Source: CAWIJK01 sp963836375 (GTDB lineage: Bacteria > Actinomycetota > Acidimicrobiia > Acidimicrobiales > RAAP-2). Taken from it: 64,000 nt of DNA. This document shows, piece by piece, positions 8,406 to 16,937 of this stretch (within the stretch, counting starts at the first letter, position 1; every line of letters begins with the position of its first letter). The stretch lies in contig CAWIJK010000001.1 in assembly GCA_963836375.1 (NCBI GenBank), positions 248,001-312,000 of the forward strand. The letters run 5' to 3'. The notes beneath the pieces are model-generated. The model saw only the letters and a list, made by a program, of their open reading frames with translations, was not told where the DNA came from and ran no database searches. Position numbers and translations under genes: made by a program.

Positions 8406-9841
8406 GCCTGCGCTGGCGTCTCGCCCTAGCCCTGGCCCTCCTGGCGGCCGCGGCGGCCAGCGTCTCGGCTGTGGTCGCCTACGCGGCCACCGACAACCGG
8501 CTGAGCGCGCAGATCGACCACTCGCTCGAGATGACGGCCCGCCAGCTCTCGGGCCCCGGGGCCCGGGGGGCCGGCGCTGCGCCGTTCCCGCCCCCCCTCG
8601 ACGCGCCGGGCGGCGGAATCCTCTCGACACCGCCGGCGCCGCCGGCCGACGAGCCCAGGTCGGCCGCCGCCCCATCGCCGGGGGGGGCCGGCGCCCTGCT
8701 CGACCTGGTGGTTGTCCAGCACCTGGACCCCGCGGGCGCGGTGCTCGACCACACCCCGAGTGCGATCATCCTCCCGGTCACCGCCGGGGACCGGTCCATC
8801 GCCGCGGGGGGTGGGGGACCATGGCTGCGCACCGAAGAGGTCGACCACAGCGCGTACCGGGTGATCACCAGTCCCCGGCTGGGCGGCGGTGCCGTCCAGG
8901 TGGCCCAGAGCCTCGTCCAGACCGACGGCGCCCTCAGCACCCTTCGGTGGCTGTTCACCCTGCTCGCCGCGGTGATCACCCTGCTCGCCGCCGGGCTCGG
9001 CTGGCTCATCGCCCGGCGCATCACCGGCCCGCTCGAGGACCTGACCAGCGCCGCCGAGAGCGTGGCCGGTGGCGGCACCCTCGAGCGATCGGTGCCCGAC
9101 GAGGGCAACGACGAGGTCGGCCGCCTGGGCCGGGCTTTCTCGACCATGCTCGGCGCGCTCTCGACCAGCCGGCGCCAGCAGCACCGGCTGGTCGAAGACG
9201 CCGGCCACGAGCTGAGAACGCCGCTCACCAGTCTGCGGGCCAACATCGACCTGCTCCGTCGACACGGCAACGACCTTCAACCGGCGGCACTGGCCCATCT
9301 CCTGAGCGACCTCGATGGCGAGCTACGCGAGCTCACGGACCTGGTGGACGAGGTCGTCGAGCTGGCCACCGACAGCCGCGACAGCGAGCCGGTGGCGCCG
9401 GTGCAGATGGACGAGGTCGTCGAGCGGGTGGCCGAGCGCACCCGGGCCCGATCGGGACGCCGGGTGACCGTCCACACCACTCCGTGGTCGGTCCGGGGTC
9501 GCAGCCGCTCCCTCGAGCGGGCGGTCAACAACCTGGTGGACAACGCGGCGAAATTCAGCCCCGACGGCTCGCCCATCGAGATCGACGCGCCGCCCGGCCG
9601 GGTCACCGTGCGCGACGAGGGGCCTGGGTTCCCCGAGGCGGACCTTCCGAGCGTCTTCGACCGCTTCTACCGGGCGACCGGCGCCCGCAGCCTCCCGGGC
9701 TCGGGCCTCGGCCTCTCCATCGTGCGCGAGGTGGCCGAGTCCCACGGCGGCCGGGCGACGGCCGGGGCGGCACCGGGCGGAGGGGCCGAAGTCAGCATCG
9801 TGCTCCCCCAGATCCGAGCCGACGGGGGCGGCGGGGGATGA
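8402..9841 (+). CDS. Sensor histidine kinase, MprB-like
   Basis: 479 residues. TM1 (about 7-29) and TM2 (about 181-203) flank an extracytoplasmic domain rich in Pro/Gly. A HAMP domain follows (about 204-257), then HisKA with phospho-acceptor H269 in 'GHELRTPLTSLRANID', and an HATPase domain with N box 'NNLVDNAAKFS', G1 'VRDEGPGFP' and G2 'GSGLGLSIV'. It autophosphorylates and passes phosphate to the regulator encoded just upstream. The signal is not evident from sequence. The last codons lie in a 72-bp tandem duplication shared with the convergent ABC permease gene. Confidence 0.92.
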   Translation: MSLRWRLALALALLAAAAASVSAVVAYAATDNRLSAQIDHSLEMTARQLSGPGARGAGAAPFPPPLDAPGGGILSTPPAPPADEPRSAAAPSPGGAGALLDLVVVQHLDPAGAVLDHTPSAIILPVTAGDRSIAAGGGGPWLRTEEVDHSAYRVITSPRLGGGAVQVAQSLVQTDGALSTLRWLFTLLAAVITLLAAGLGWLIARRITGPLEDLTSAAESVAGGGTLERSVPDEGNDEVGRLGRAFSTMLGALSTSRRQQHRLVEDAGHELRTPLTSLRANIDLLRRHGNDLQPAALAHLLSDLDGELRELTDLVDEVVELATDSRDSEPVAPVQMDEVVERVAERTRARSGRRVTVHTTPWSVRGRSRSLERAVNNLVDNAAKFSPDGSPIEIDAPPGRVTVRDEGPGFPEADLPSVFDRFYRATGARSLPGSGLGLSIVREVAESHGGRATAGAAPGGGAEVSIVLPQIRADGGGGG

Positions 9842-9979
9842 CGGCCGGTGGCCGACACCGGCGGTCCGGTCCAGCTCAGGGGAGCAACAGGCGGGCCAGG
9901 CGGCGGGGGATGACGGCCGGTGGCCGACACCGGCGGTCCGGTCCAGCTCAGGGGAGCAACAGGCGGGCCAGGCGGCGGG
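9827..9979. repeat. 72-bp exact tandem duplication at convergent gene ends
   Basis: Positions 9827-9907 match 9899-9979 base for base with a period of 72. The unit contains both the kinase stop region and the permease stop codon complement (TCA at 9948-9950 and again at 9876-9878). The kinase stop is in copy 1 and the used permease stop is in copy 2. Confidence 0.95.
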
Positions 9980-10817
9980 CGGTGACGCTCAGGCCGACGA
10001 CGCCCATGGCCGCCAGGTACGCCGTGTGCCCGAGCATCGACCAGCTGAAGTCCCCCAGGTCGAAGCCCCGGAGCAGGGCCACCCCCTGGTAGAGGGGGGT
10101 GCACTGGACCACCACCTGGAGCCATCCGGGGTACACCGACAAGGGATAGAAGGTGGCCGAGAACAAGAACAGCGGGATGATGGCCAACGAGACCATGTCG
10201 AAGTCCTGCCAGCTTCGCATGAAGGTCGTGCCGGCCATCCCGGCGGCGGCGAAGGCGAACGTGATGAGCATCGCCCCGGGGAAGCACAGCACGGCCCACG
10301 GGGTGACCACGTCACCGAGGGCCGCCATGACGGCCAGGAAGGCCCCCGAGTAGAGCGCTCCTCGGATCAGGGCCCAGCCGAGCTCGCCCAGGGCGATATC
10401 CCCGACCCCGAGGGGGGTCGAGAGCACGGCGTCGTAGGTCTTGGCGATCTTGAGTTTGAAGAAGATATTGAACGTCGAGTCGAACATCGCCCCGTTCATG
10501 GCCGACGAGGCCAGGAGTCCCGGCGCCACGAAGGCGGTGTAGGTGACGAGTTGGCCGTCGACGGGGATCGGGCCGACCAGGTGGCTCAGCCCGATCCCGA
10601 TGGACAGGAGGTAGAAGAAGGGCTCGAAGAATCCCGACACCAGGTAGATCCAGCCGCGTCGGTAGACGGTGATGTTGCGCTCGACGATGCGGCGGGCCCG
10701 GCGGCTCCCGAACATCGCCGCGGGGGTCAGCCGCAGCGGGAACGAGCCCGAAGGGGCCGACTCGGGCACCGAGATCTCGGCACCCCCCTCCTCGTTGAGC
10801 CCGGGGTGGATGCTCAT
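9948..10817 (-). CDS. ABC-2 type transporter permease (DrrB-like), second permease
   Basis: 289 residues with six hydrophobic segments and the ABC-2 family features 'FFEPFFYLLSIGIGL', 'FVAPGLLASSAMNGA', 'ISTPLG'-like 'LSTPLGVGDI' and 'PLFLFSATFYPLSVYPGWLQ'. The ATG at 10817 overlaps the stop of the preceding permease (ATGA). A longer upstream reading has no family similarity and is rejected. With the adjacent permease and ATPase it should form a heterodimeric-permease exporter for a lipid, drug or natural product. Confidence 0.9.
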   Translation of the reverse strand: MSIHPGLNEEGGAEISVPESAPSGSFPLRLTPAAMFGSRRARRIVERNITVYRRGWIYLVSGFFEPFFYLLSIGIGLSHLVGPIPVDGQLVTYTAFVAPGLLASSAMNGAMFDSTFNIFFKLKIAKTYDAVLSTPLGVGDIALGELGWALIRGALYSGAFLAVMAALGDVVTPWAVLCFPGAMLITFAFAAAGMAGTTFMRSWQDFDMVSLAIIPLFLFSATFYPLSVYPGWLQVVVQCTPLYQGVALLRGFDLGDFSWSMLGHTAYLAAMGVVGLSVTARRLARLLLP

Positions 10818-11638
10818 ACGATGAGTCGCTTCTCGAAGCTGGCCGCGGCCAGCCGGTAGCCGATGGCGATGACGGCGACCAGGTAGGCCGAGCTGACCAG
10901 GGCGTGCCAGACCGAGATGTGGCCCAGCACCAGTCCCCGACACAGGTAGACGCCGTGGTACAGCGGGGTCGCGTACGCGATGGGCTGCAACCACGCCGGC
11001 AGTTGGCTCACCGGGAAGAAGGTCCCGGAGAACAAGAACAGGGGGATCAGCCCGAACCGGTACAGCGTGGTGAAACCGACGTCGCGCTCCTGGCGGGCCG
11101 AGTAGGCGGCGATGGGGACGGCGAAGGCCATGCCGGTGCCGACCGCGGCCGGAAGGGCCAGGACCCCGAGGGGCGACTTGACCGCGCCGAAGGCGGCCAT
11201 CACCGCGAGATAGATGGCGGACACCAGGGTCAGGCGCACGGCGATCCAGCCCATGTGGCCGCGCAGCACATCGACGACCCGGAGGGGGGTGGCCAGCATG
11301 GCGAAGTACGTGCGCATCCACTTGATGGCACCCATGATCGGGTACATGGCCTCGTTGGCCCCGATCTGCATCGCCGTGCCCGCGAGGAGGCCCGGCGCCA
11401 AGAAGACCAGGTAGGTCACACCGTCGACGGTGTGTGAGTGCTTGTCGACCAACGACCCGAGCCCGACCCCCATGGCGGCCAGGTACAGGATCGGGAACAA
11501 GAAGCTGGTGGTGATCGAGCTGCGCCAGGTCCGCTTGTACTGGTAGGCGAAGTAGCTGAGGGCCCGCAACGACAGAGGGGTCGGGTGGCGGCGGGCCGGC
11601 GGGGACTCGGGGGACCCGGCGTCGACGGTCAGGGCCAC
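10814..11638 (-). CDS. ABC-2 type transporter permease, first permease
   Basis: 274 residues, homologous in layout to the next permease: 'FLFPILYLAAMGVGLGSLVD', 'FLAPGLLAGTAM', 'MLATPLRVVDVLRGH' and 'IPLFLFSGTFFPVSQLPAWLQ' with six predicted membrane helices. The start is GTG 11638, 10 bases after the ATPase stop. The product is the inner-membrane channel half of the ABC exporter encoded at 9948-12632. Confidence 0.9.
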   Translation of the reverse strand: MALTVDAGSPESPPARRHPTPLSLRALSYFAYQYKRTWRSSITTSFLFPILYLAAMGVGLGSLVDKHSHTVDGVTYLVFLAPGLLAGTAMQIGANEAMYPIMGAIKWMRTYFAMLATPLRVVDVLRGHMGWIAVRLTLVSAIYLAVMAAFGAVKSPLGVLALPAAVGTGMAFAVPIAAYSARQERDVGFTTLYRFGLIPLFLFSGTFFPVSQLPAWLQPIAYATPLYHGVYLCRGLVLGHISVWHALVSSAYLVAVIAIGYRLAAASFEKRLIV

Positions 11639-11648
11639 GCGCTCGCCC

Positions 11649-12632
11649 TCAGTCGACCAGGGTGCGGCCGGTCAACCTCAAGAACACGTCTTCGAGGGTC
11701 GAGCGCCGGACCAGCGCGCTCTGCGGGGCGAAGCCACGGCGGTGGACCTCCGAGAGCGTCTCATCCCCGTCGGCGGTGTAGAGCAGGATGCGGTCGGGCA
11801 GCACCTCGAGCCGGTCGGCCAGGGTCTCGAGTTCAGGGGCGCGGTCCTCGTGCTCGCCGACTCCGAAACGGAGCTCGACCACCTCTTTGGTCGAGTGCTC
11901 TTCGATCAGTTGTCGGGGGGACCCCTGGGCAGCGAAACGTCCCTTGTCCATCACGACCAGTCGGTCGCAGAGCTGCTCCGCCTCGTCCATGTAGTGGGTG
12001 GTGATGACCAGCGTGACCCCTTGCTGTTTGAGCCGGTACAGGCGGTCCCAGAGCAGGTGCCGGGCCTGGGGGTCGAGTCCGGTCGTCGGCTCGTCGAGGA
12101 TGAGCAGGTCGGGCTCGGAGATCAGGGACCGGGCGATGGTGAGCCGCCGCTTCATGCCGCCCGACAACGGGTCGACCCGGTCGTCGGCCCGGTCGGTCAG
12201 CTGGGCGAACTCGAGGAGCCGCTGTGCCCGCTCCCGGATGACCTTCCTCGGCAGGTCGAAATACCGGCCGTAGACCATGAGGTTGTCCATCACCGTGAGT
12301 TCGAGATCGAGCGAATCCTCCTGGGGCACCAGGCCGATCCGGGCCCTGATCCGGGACCCGTCGACGGCGGGGTCCAGGCCGAGCACCCGCAGCTGACCGC
12401 CGCTCAGGGGCGACATGCACGAGATCATCTTCATGGTGGAGGTCTTGCCGGCCCCGTTCGGCCCGAGGAACCCGAACGACTCGCCCCGTTGGATGTCGAA
12501 GTCGACGTGGTCGACCGCCACGAAGTCGCCGAATCGCTTCACCACGCCCCGGGCCCAGATCAGGGGGGACGGGTCCTGACGCCCGGCGGGGGCCGAGGTG
12601 TCGGGCACCGGGTCCGGGGAGGTCCGCCGCAC
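11649..12632 (-). CDS. ABC transporter ATP-binding protein (DrrA/NodI-like)
   Basis: 327 residues. Walker A is 'GPNGAGKTSTM', the Q-loop 'IGLVPQEDSLD', the signature 'LSGGMKRRL', Walker B 'LLILDEPTTGLD', and the switch His lies in 'ITTHYMDEAEQL'. The long C-terminal extension ends 'STLEDVFLRLTGRTL', typical of DrrA-like exporter ATPases. It powers the two permeases encoded downstream. GTG 12632 is used; the first 25 residues are non-conserved and Pro-rich, so the true start could lie slightly inside. Confidence 0.92.
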   Translation of the reverse strand: MRRTSPDPVPDTSAPAGRQDPSPLIWARGVVKRFGDFVAVDHVDFDIQRGESFGFLGPNGAGKTSTMKMISCMSPLSGGQLRVLGLDPAVDGSRIRARIGLVPQEDSLDLELTVMDNLMVYGRYFDLPRKVIRERAQRLLEFAQLTDRADDRVDPLSGGMKRRLTIARSLISEPDLLILDEPTTGLDPQARHLLWDRLYRLKQQGVTLVITTHYMDEAEQLCDRLVVMDKGRFAAQGSPRQLIEEHSTKEVVELRFGVGEHEDRAPELETLADRLEVLPDRILLYTADGDETLSEVHRRGFAPQSALVRRSTLEDVFLRLTGRTLVD

Positions 12633-12727
12633 GGGCTCAACCTACCCGCCCTCTGTGACGCCGCCGTCGGGCCGGGACCGCCCGCCGGGGCGGCGACCGG
12701 CCGGCTGCACCGAATGTTCGCGCGGCG

Positions 12728-12747
12728 GAAACATCGGTGAAACATCG
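12728..12747. promoter_or_regulatory. 11-bp-spaced direct repeat GAAACATCG
   Basis: GAAACATCG occurs at 12728-12736 and again at 12739-12747, one helical turn apart, in the 250-base region between the ABC ATPase start and the ACT-domain gene. This spacing is what OmpR-family dimers bind, but which regulator uses it is unknown. Confidence 0.35.
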
Positions 12748-12882
12748 TGGTGAGAGGGTGCTGGGGTGGGTGATCTCTTCGATGGCCACGGCGCCGATGG
12801 CGACGGCTCCCGCAGCCGTCTGACCCGGCGTCACGATGCCGGCGAGGGTTCTGCGTCCGTGGGGACCACGAGGACGATCTAG

Positions 12883-13551
12883 GTGGAACGTGTCCTGGTA
12901 CGGATCTGGCTCCCGGATCAGCCCGGCATGCTCGGGGCCGTGGCCACGAGGATCGCGGCCATGCGGGGAAACGTCGTCGGACTCGAGGTCCTCGAGCGCG
13001 ACGGCGGCGTGGCCATCGACGACCTGATGGTCGAACTGCCCGAAGCGGGCATGATCGACGAGCTTTGCGACCAGGTCCGCCAGATCGAAGGGGCCGGGAT
13101 CGAGGACGTGCGGCCGATGGCCCCCGACGCCGAGGACCGGGGTCAGCAGGTGGTCTCCGCCGCCATCTCGATCCTCGAGACCGCCAACCCCTCCGCCGCC
13201 CTGGCCGCACTGCTGGGCCTGGCCGGCGAACTCTTCGAAGCCGAGTGGACGGCCCTGGCCGATCTGCGGAGCGAAACCTATGTGGAGTGCACGGGCGAGG
13301 TACCGGCGCTCGAATGGCTGACGGCCTTCGCCCTCGGCGCCCGGACCGGCCGCGAGGCCGGAGCCCCGGGGGTGACCGAGGGCAGCGGGGTGCTGACCGA
13401 GGAATTGGCCGAGGTCGGCCTGACCCTGGCCCTGGGCCGTTCGGTGCCGTTCCGCCGGCGGGAGCGACGGGAGATCGAGATGCTGGCCCGGGTGACCGAC
13501 CGGGCCTGTCGCCCCCTGGTCCACGCCGACCGGATCCCCCCCGGCTGGTAG
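12883..13551 (+). CDS. ACT-domain protein with uncharacterised C-terminal domain
   Basis: 222 residues. Residues 3-75 form an ACT domain ('VLVRIWLPDQPGMLGAVATRI' cut to its core: WLPDQPGMLG), a small-molecule-binding fold usually used for amino-acid feedback. The remainder (about 85-215) looks like a GAF-type sensor: 'ALAALLGLAGELFEAEWTAL' has such a helix, and 'RRRERREIEMLARVTD' is a GAF-like final helix. No catalytic domain is present, so a regulatory role is likely. The start is GTG 12883. A possible 38-codon reading frame starting at GTG 12766 ends exactly at 12882. Confidence 0.7.
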   Translation: MERVLVRIWLPDQPGMLGAVATRIAAMRGNVVGLEVLERDGGVAIDDLMVELPEAGMIDELCDQVRQIEGAGIEDVRPMAPDAEDRGQQVVSAAISILETANPSAALAALLGLAGELFEAEWTALADLRSETYVECTGEVPALEWLTAFALGARTGREAGAPGVTEGSGVLTEELAEVGLTLALGRSVPFRRRERREIEMLARVTDRACRPLVHADRIPPGW

Positions 13552-13589
13552 CTCGAACCTTATTCTCGCTTTAACCAGGGAGGATAGGT

Positions 13590-15335
13590 TTGAGCCCCAT
13601 GTCGGGCACGGTCCCCAACGAGGAGGGCCTGCGCGCGCTGGGTGACCGGTCGGGAGCAGGTGGGTCCGAGAAGGTCGCCAACGAGGCCGGCCTGCTCGCC
13701 CTCGGCCAGCAGGTCGACAGGGCCTCGACGTCCGGCGGCGGCCGGCGCGGCCGCCACCGGGCCAAGCCCAGGCACCGGGGCCTCGTGTGGGGCCTCGGCC
13801 TTGCCGGGCTGGTCGTGGTGCTCCTCGCCGGCTCGGCCGTCGGGTACGCCTGGTACCTCAACTCCGAGGTCCACCGCATCGGCGTCAAGAACCTCTCGGA
13901 CGGACCGACAACGGGGGCCGACGCCGGCACCGAGAACATCTTGATGGTGGGTTCCACCGACCGCTGCGCCCTGACGGTGCAGAACCCTGCCTACGGGCTC
14001 TGCTCGCAGGGGGTGACCGGGATCAACAGCGACGTCGTGATGATCCTCCACCTGAACCCAGCCCGGCCGTCGGTGTCCGTCTTGTCGATCCCCCGGGACC
14101 TGTTCATCCCCAACGCCCGCAAGGACGGGGCCAATAAGATCGACGCCGCCCTGGTCGAGGGCCCGAGTCAGCTGGTGGCGGCCATCGAGGAGGACTTCGG
14201 CATCCCGATCCAGCACTACGTGGAACTGAACTTCGACACCTTCGCCAACGTCGTCGACGCGCTCGGCGGCATCGACATGTACTTCCCAGAACCCGTCTAC
14301 GACGCCTACTCCGGGTTGAAGGTCTTCACCACGGGCTGCCTGCACCTGGACGGCACCCAAGCGCTGCAGGTGGTGCGGGCCCGACACCTCCAGTACAAGG
14401 GCCCCGGGATCACCACGCCCTACCCTGAGTACTGGCCCCAGGAGACCCAGAGCGACCTGGCCCGGATCCGCCGGGACCACGAGTTCCTCCGGGTGCTGGC
14501 CACCGCCGTGTCCAAGCGGGGCCTCTCCAACCCCTCGACCGATCTCTCGATCGTCAATGCGGTGGCCGGCCAGCTCACGGTGGACAGCGGCATGTCCGCC
14601 TCCCACATGGTCAACCTCGCCCTCACCTATCACGGGGTGAACGTCCACAACGCCCCGCAGCTGGCGGTCCCGGTGATGGTCGACCAGTTCGGGGACTACA
14701 TCTACCAGGGCGGTGACTACGGCGATGTCGAATTCCCGTCCCAACCCCAGGACCAGTCGGTGGTTGACCAGTTCCTGGGGGTGGCGCCCACGACCGACAC
14801 CATGAACGGCGGCACCCTCCCGGCACCGAGCACGGTCACCGTCTCGGTGCTCAACGGCTCGGGGACGTCCGACCAGGCCTCCGACACCGCCGCCGCCCTT
14901 GGCCAGCTCGGCTTCAAGGTCGTGGGCACGAGCGACACCTCACCGGTGGGTCAAGAGGCAGAGACCACGGTGACCTACGCCAAGATGACCCCGTCCGACG
15001 AGGCGGCCGCCCAGGCCGTCGCCCGCTCGATAACCGGCTCGGTGATCATGGCCCTCGGGCCCACGGCCGACGGGGCCCAGGTCACCGTCACCACCGGTAC
15101 CAGCTTCACCGTCAACCCACCCGCTCCCCCACCCAGCGCGAGCACCCCGAAGACTTCGCTCAAGAAGGCGTCGAGCTCCACGACGACGGCCGCCGCCCCG
15201 GTGTCCACGACGACGACGACCACCGCCCCGGCCAGCGTGGACAACGGCGAATTCAGCGCACCCAGCCAGGCGGTCGAGGCGCTGGCACCGTGGGATCCGA
15301 GGTCGTGCACTCCCTCGGGAGGTGAGGGGACCTGA
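13590..15335 (+). CDS. LytR-CpsA-Psr (LCP) family cell-wall ligase with LytR_C domain
   Basis: 581 residues: a cytoplasmic tail, one membrane segment (64-88), an extracellular LCP domain (about 115-330, with 'GINSDVVMILHLNP', 'SIPRDLFIP', 'NKIDAAL' and 'RARHLQY'), a LytR_C domain (about 420-505, with 'VSVLNGSG') and a Ser/Thr/Pro-rich tail. LCP enzymes move polyprenyl-linked polymers onto peptidoglycan, or onto arabinogalactan in mycolata. TTG 13590 is preceded by AGGGAGG at the right distance; ATG 13599 is the alternative. The downstream gene also acts on the wall, which supports a shared envelope role. Confidence 0.9.
   Translation: MSPMSGTVPNEEGLRALGDRSGAGGSEKVANEAGLLALGQQVDRASTSGGGRRGRHRAKPRHRGLVWGLGLAGLVVVLLAGSAVGYAWYLNSEVHRIGVKNLSDGPTTGADAGTENILMVGSTDRCALTVQNPAYGLCSQGVTGINSDVVMILHLNPARPSVSVLSIPRDLFIPNARKDGANKIDAALVEGPSQLVAAIEEDFGIPIQHYVELNFDTFANVVDALGGIDMYFPEPVYDAYSGLKVFTTGCLHLDGTQALQVVRARHLQYKGPGITTPYPEYWPQETQSDLARIRRDHEFLRVLATAVSKRGLSNPSTDLSIVNAVAGQLTVDSGMSASHMVNLALTYHGVNVHNAPQLAVPVMVDQFGDYIYQGGDYGDVEFPSQPQDQSVVDQFLGVAPTTDTMNGGTLPAPSTVTVSVLNGSGTSDQASDTAAALGQLGFKVVGTSDTSPVGQEAETTVTYAKMTPSDEAAAQAVARSITGSVIMALGPTADGAQVTVTTGTSFTVNPPAPPPSASTPKTSLKKASSSTTTAAAPVSTTTTTTAPASVDNGEFSAPSQAVEALAPWDPRSCTPSGGEGT
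15317..15325 (+). promoter_or_regulatory. Strong Shine-Dalgarno pointing to a CTG start at 15332
   Basis: GGGAGGTGA sits inside the 3' end of the LCP gene, 6 bases before CTG 15332. That CTG is in frame with the next protein and overlaps the LCP stop codon (CTGA). Confidence 0.5.
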
Positions 15336-16891
15336 ACCCACTCCCGGCTGGCCGCCGCGGCCGTTGGCGCCGGCGACGCCGGCCGGTGGCGATCGGCCTG
15401 CTGGTGGCGCTGGGCGCGCTGGCGGCCGCGTCGGCTGGGCCGTGGGTCGGAGCCACCTCGGCGGCGCCGGGTCCGTCCCTGCGATCGGCGGCCACCTACT
15501 CGGGGGTCTACTCCGAGGCGGGTGTGGCCGTGGCCGCCACTCCCGATGGCGGGGGGTACTGGATCGCCACCACGACCGGCGCCGTCTTCAGCTTCGGCGA
15601 TGCCCGCTTCTTCGGCTCGACCGGGGCGATGACCCTCAACCAGCCGATCGTGGGCATGGCGGCCACCCCGGGTGGCGGTGGCTACTGGCTGGTGGCCGCC
15701 GACGGCGGCATCTTCAGCTTCGGCGACGCCGCGTTCTTCGGCTCGACCGGGGCCATGACCCTCAACCGGCCGATCGTGGGCATGGCGGCCACCCCCGACG
15801 GCGGCGGCTACTGGCTGGTGGCCTCAGACGGTGGGATCTTCAGCTTCGGCGACGCCGGGTTCTTCGGCTCGACCGGGGCCATGACCCTCAACCGGCCGAT
15901 CGTGGGCATGGCGGCCACCCCCGACGGCGGCGGCTACCGGCTGGTGGCCTCAGACGGGGGGATCTTCAGCTTCGGCGACGCCGGGTTCTTCGGCTCGACC
16001 GGGGCCATGACCCTCAACCGGCCGATCGTGGGCATGGCGGCCACCCCGGGTGGCGGTGGCTACTGGCTGGTGGCCTCAGACGGGGGGATCTTCAGCTTCG
16101 GCAATGCCCGCTTCTCCGGCTCGACCGGGGCCCGTGCGCTCGACGCGCCGATCGTGGGCATGGCGGCCACCCCCGACGGCGGTGGCTACTGGCTGGTGGC
16201 CTCAGACGGGGGGATCTTCAACTTCGGCGACGCCGGGTTCGCCGGGTCGGCCGCCGGCGAGATCACGCCGATGCTGGTGAGCCAGCTGGCCAACACCGAC
16301 GGGGCGCGCCAGGTGATCGTGGTCGACGCGCCGAGCTTTTCGAGCACCACCGCCACCCTGTCGACCTACGAGAACGACGGGAGCGGCTGGTACCAAGAGT
16401 TCGACCCGATGCCGGCGGTCGGGGCGAACAACGGCTGGATCCTCGGGCCCGACCGACAGGAGGGCGATCAGACCGCGCCGGCCGGCATCTTCCCCATCGG
16501 CCCGACGATGTACGGCGTGGACCCCGACCCGGGGACCCTCTTCCCCTACCACCAGCTCGTCTGTGGTGACTGGTGGGACGAGGACTCCTCGGACCCCGGG
16601 TACAACACCTTCGAGCATGTCGCCTGCGGGACGACCCCGGCGTTCGCCGCCTCCTCCGAGGCGCTGTGGACCGAGGGGAACGCCTACCCGTACCTGGCCG
16701 TGATCGACTTCAACACGCCGCCGGTCGGCCCGCTCGGCTCGGGCATCTTCCTGCACGCCGACACCGGCAGCCCGAGCATCGGCTGTGTGACCCTGTCGCT
16801 GCCGGACCTGGTCGCCGTTTTGCGCTGGCTCAACCCGGCGCTGCACCCGGTCATCGTGATGGGTCCCGACTCGGTCATCCGGAGCTTCTGA
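15332..16891 (+). CDS. Secreted propeller-repeat / L,D-transpeptidase-like fusion
   Basis: From CTG 15332 the protein is 519 residues; from the first standard start, GTG 15386, it is 501. The upstream version adds an Arg-rich n-region ('GRRGRWRRRRRPV') before the hydrophobic 'AIGLLVALGALAAASA', making a complete signal peptide, and has a strong ribosome site. Six 42-residue units (15530-16262) follow, probably a six-bladed beta-propeller. The C-terminal about 190 residues end in 'GIFLHADTGSPSIGCVTLSLPDL', whose His and Cys (H457 and C467, counted from GTG 15386) match the YkuD L,D-transpeptidase catalytic motif. It may crosslink or modify peptidoglycan at a site chosen by the propeller. Confidence 0.75.
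   Translation: MNPLPAGRRGRWRRRRRPVAIGLLVALGALAAASAGPWVGATSAAPGPSLRSAATYSGVYSEAGVAVAATPDGGGYWIATTTGAVFSFGDARFFGSTGAMTLNQPIVGMAATPGGGGYWLVAADGGIFSFGDAAFFGSTGAMTLNRPIVGMAATPDGGGYWLVASDGGIFSFGDAGFFGSTGAMTLNRPIVGMAATPDGGGYRLVASDGGIFSFGDAGFFGSTGAMTLNRPIVGMAATPGGGGYWLVASDGGIFSFGNARFSGSTGARALDAPIVGMAATPDGGGYWLVASDGGIFNFGDAGFAGSAAGEITPMLVSQLANTDGARQVIVVDAPSFSSTTATLSTYENDGSGWYQEFDPMPAVGANNGWILGPDRQEGDQTAPAGIFPIGPTMYGVDPDPGTLFPYHQLVCGDWWDEDSSDPGYNTFEHVACGTTPAFAASSEALWTEGNAYPYLAVIDFNTPPVGPLGSGIFLHADTGSPSIGCVTLSLPDLVAVLRWLNPALHPVIVMGPDSVIRSF
15530..16262. repeat. 126-bp tandem repeats encoding 42-residue blades
   Basis: Units recur every 126 bases; the 'IFSFGD' codons begin at about 15584, 15710, 15836, 15962, 16088 and 16214. 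The central copies are almost identical at DNA level. The array starts with a half unit ('VAATPDGGGYWIATTT') and ends with the complementary half, as in ring-closing propellers. Confidence 0.9.
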
Positions 16892-16937
16892 CCGGTCTCG
16901 TCGGGCGATGGTGCCGACACCGGCGCCCGGCCCGCCG

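Noticed and set aside
10818..11321. Upstream extension of the second ABC permease
   Set aside because: It is shadow sequence of the first permease; the ATGA overlap at 10814-10817 marks the real start.
15530..16262. Regular 126-bp repeats as a CRISPR array
   Set aside because: Units are contiguous without unique spacers, keep the reading frame and encode conserved 42-residue blades.
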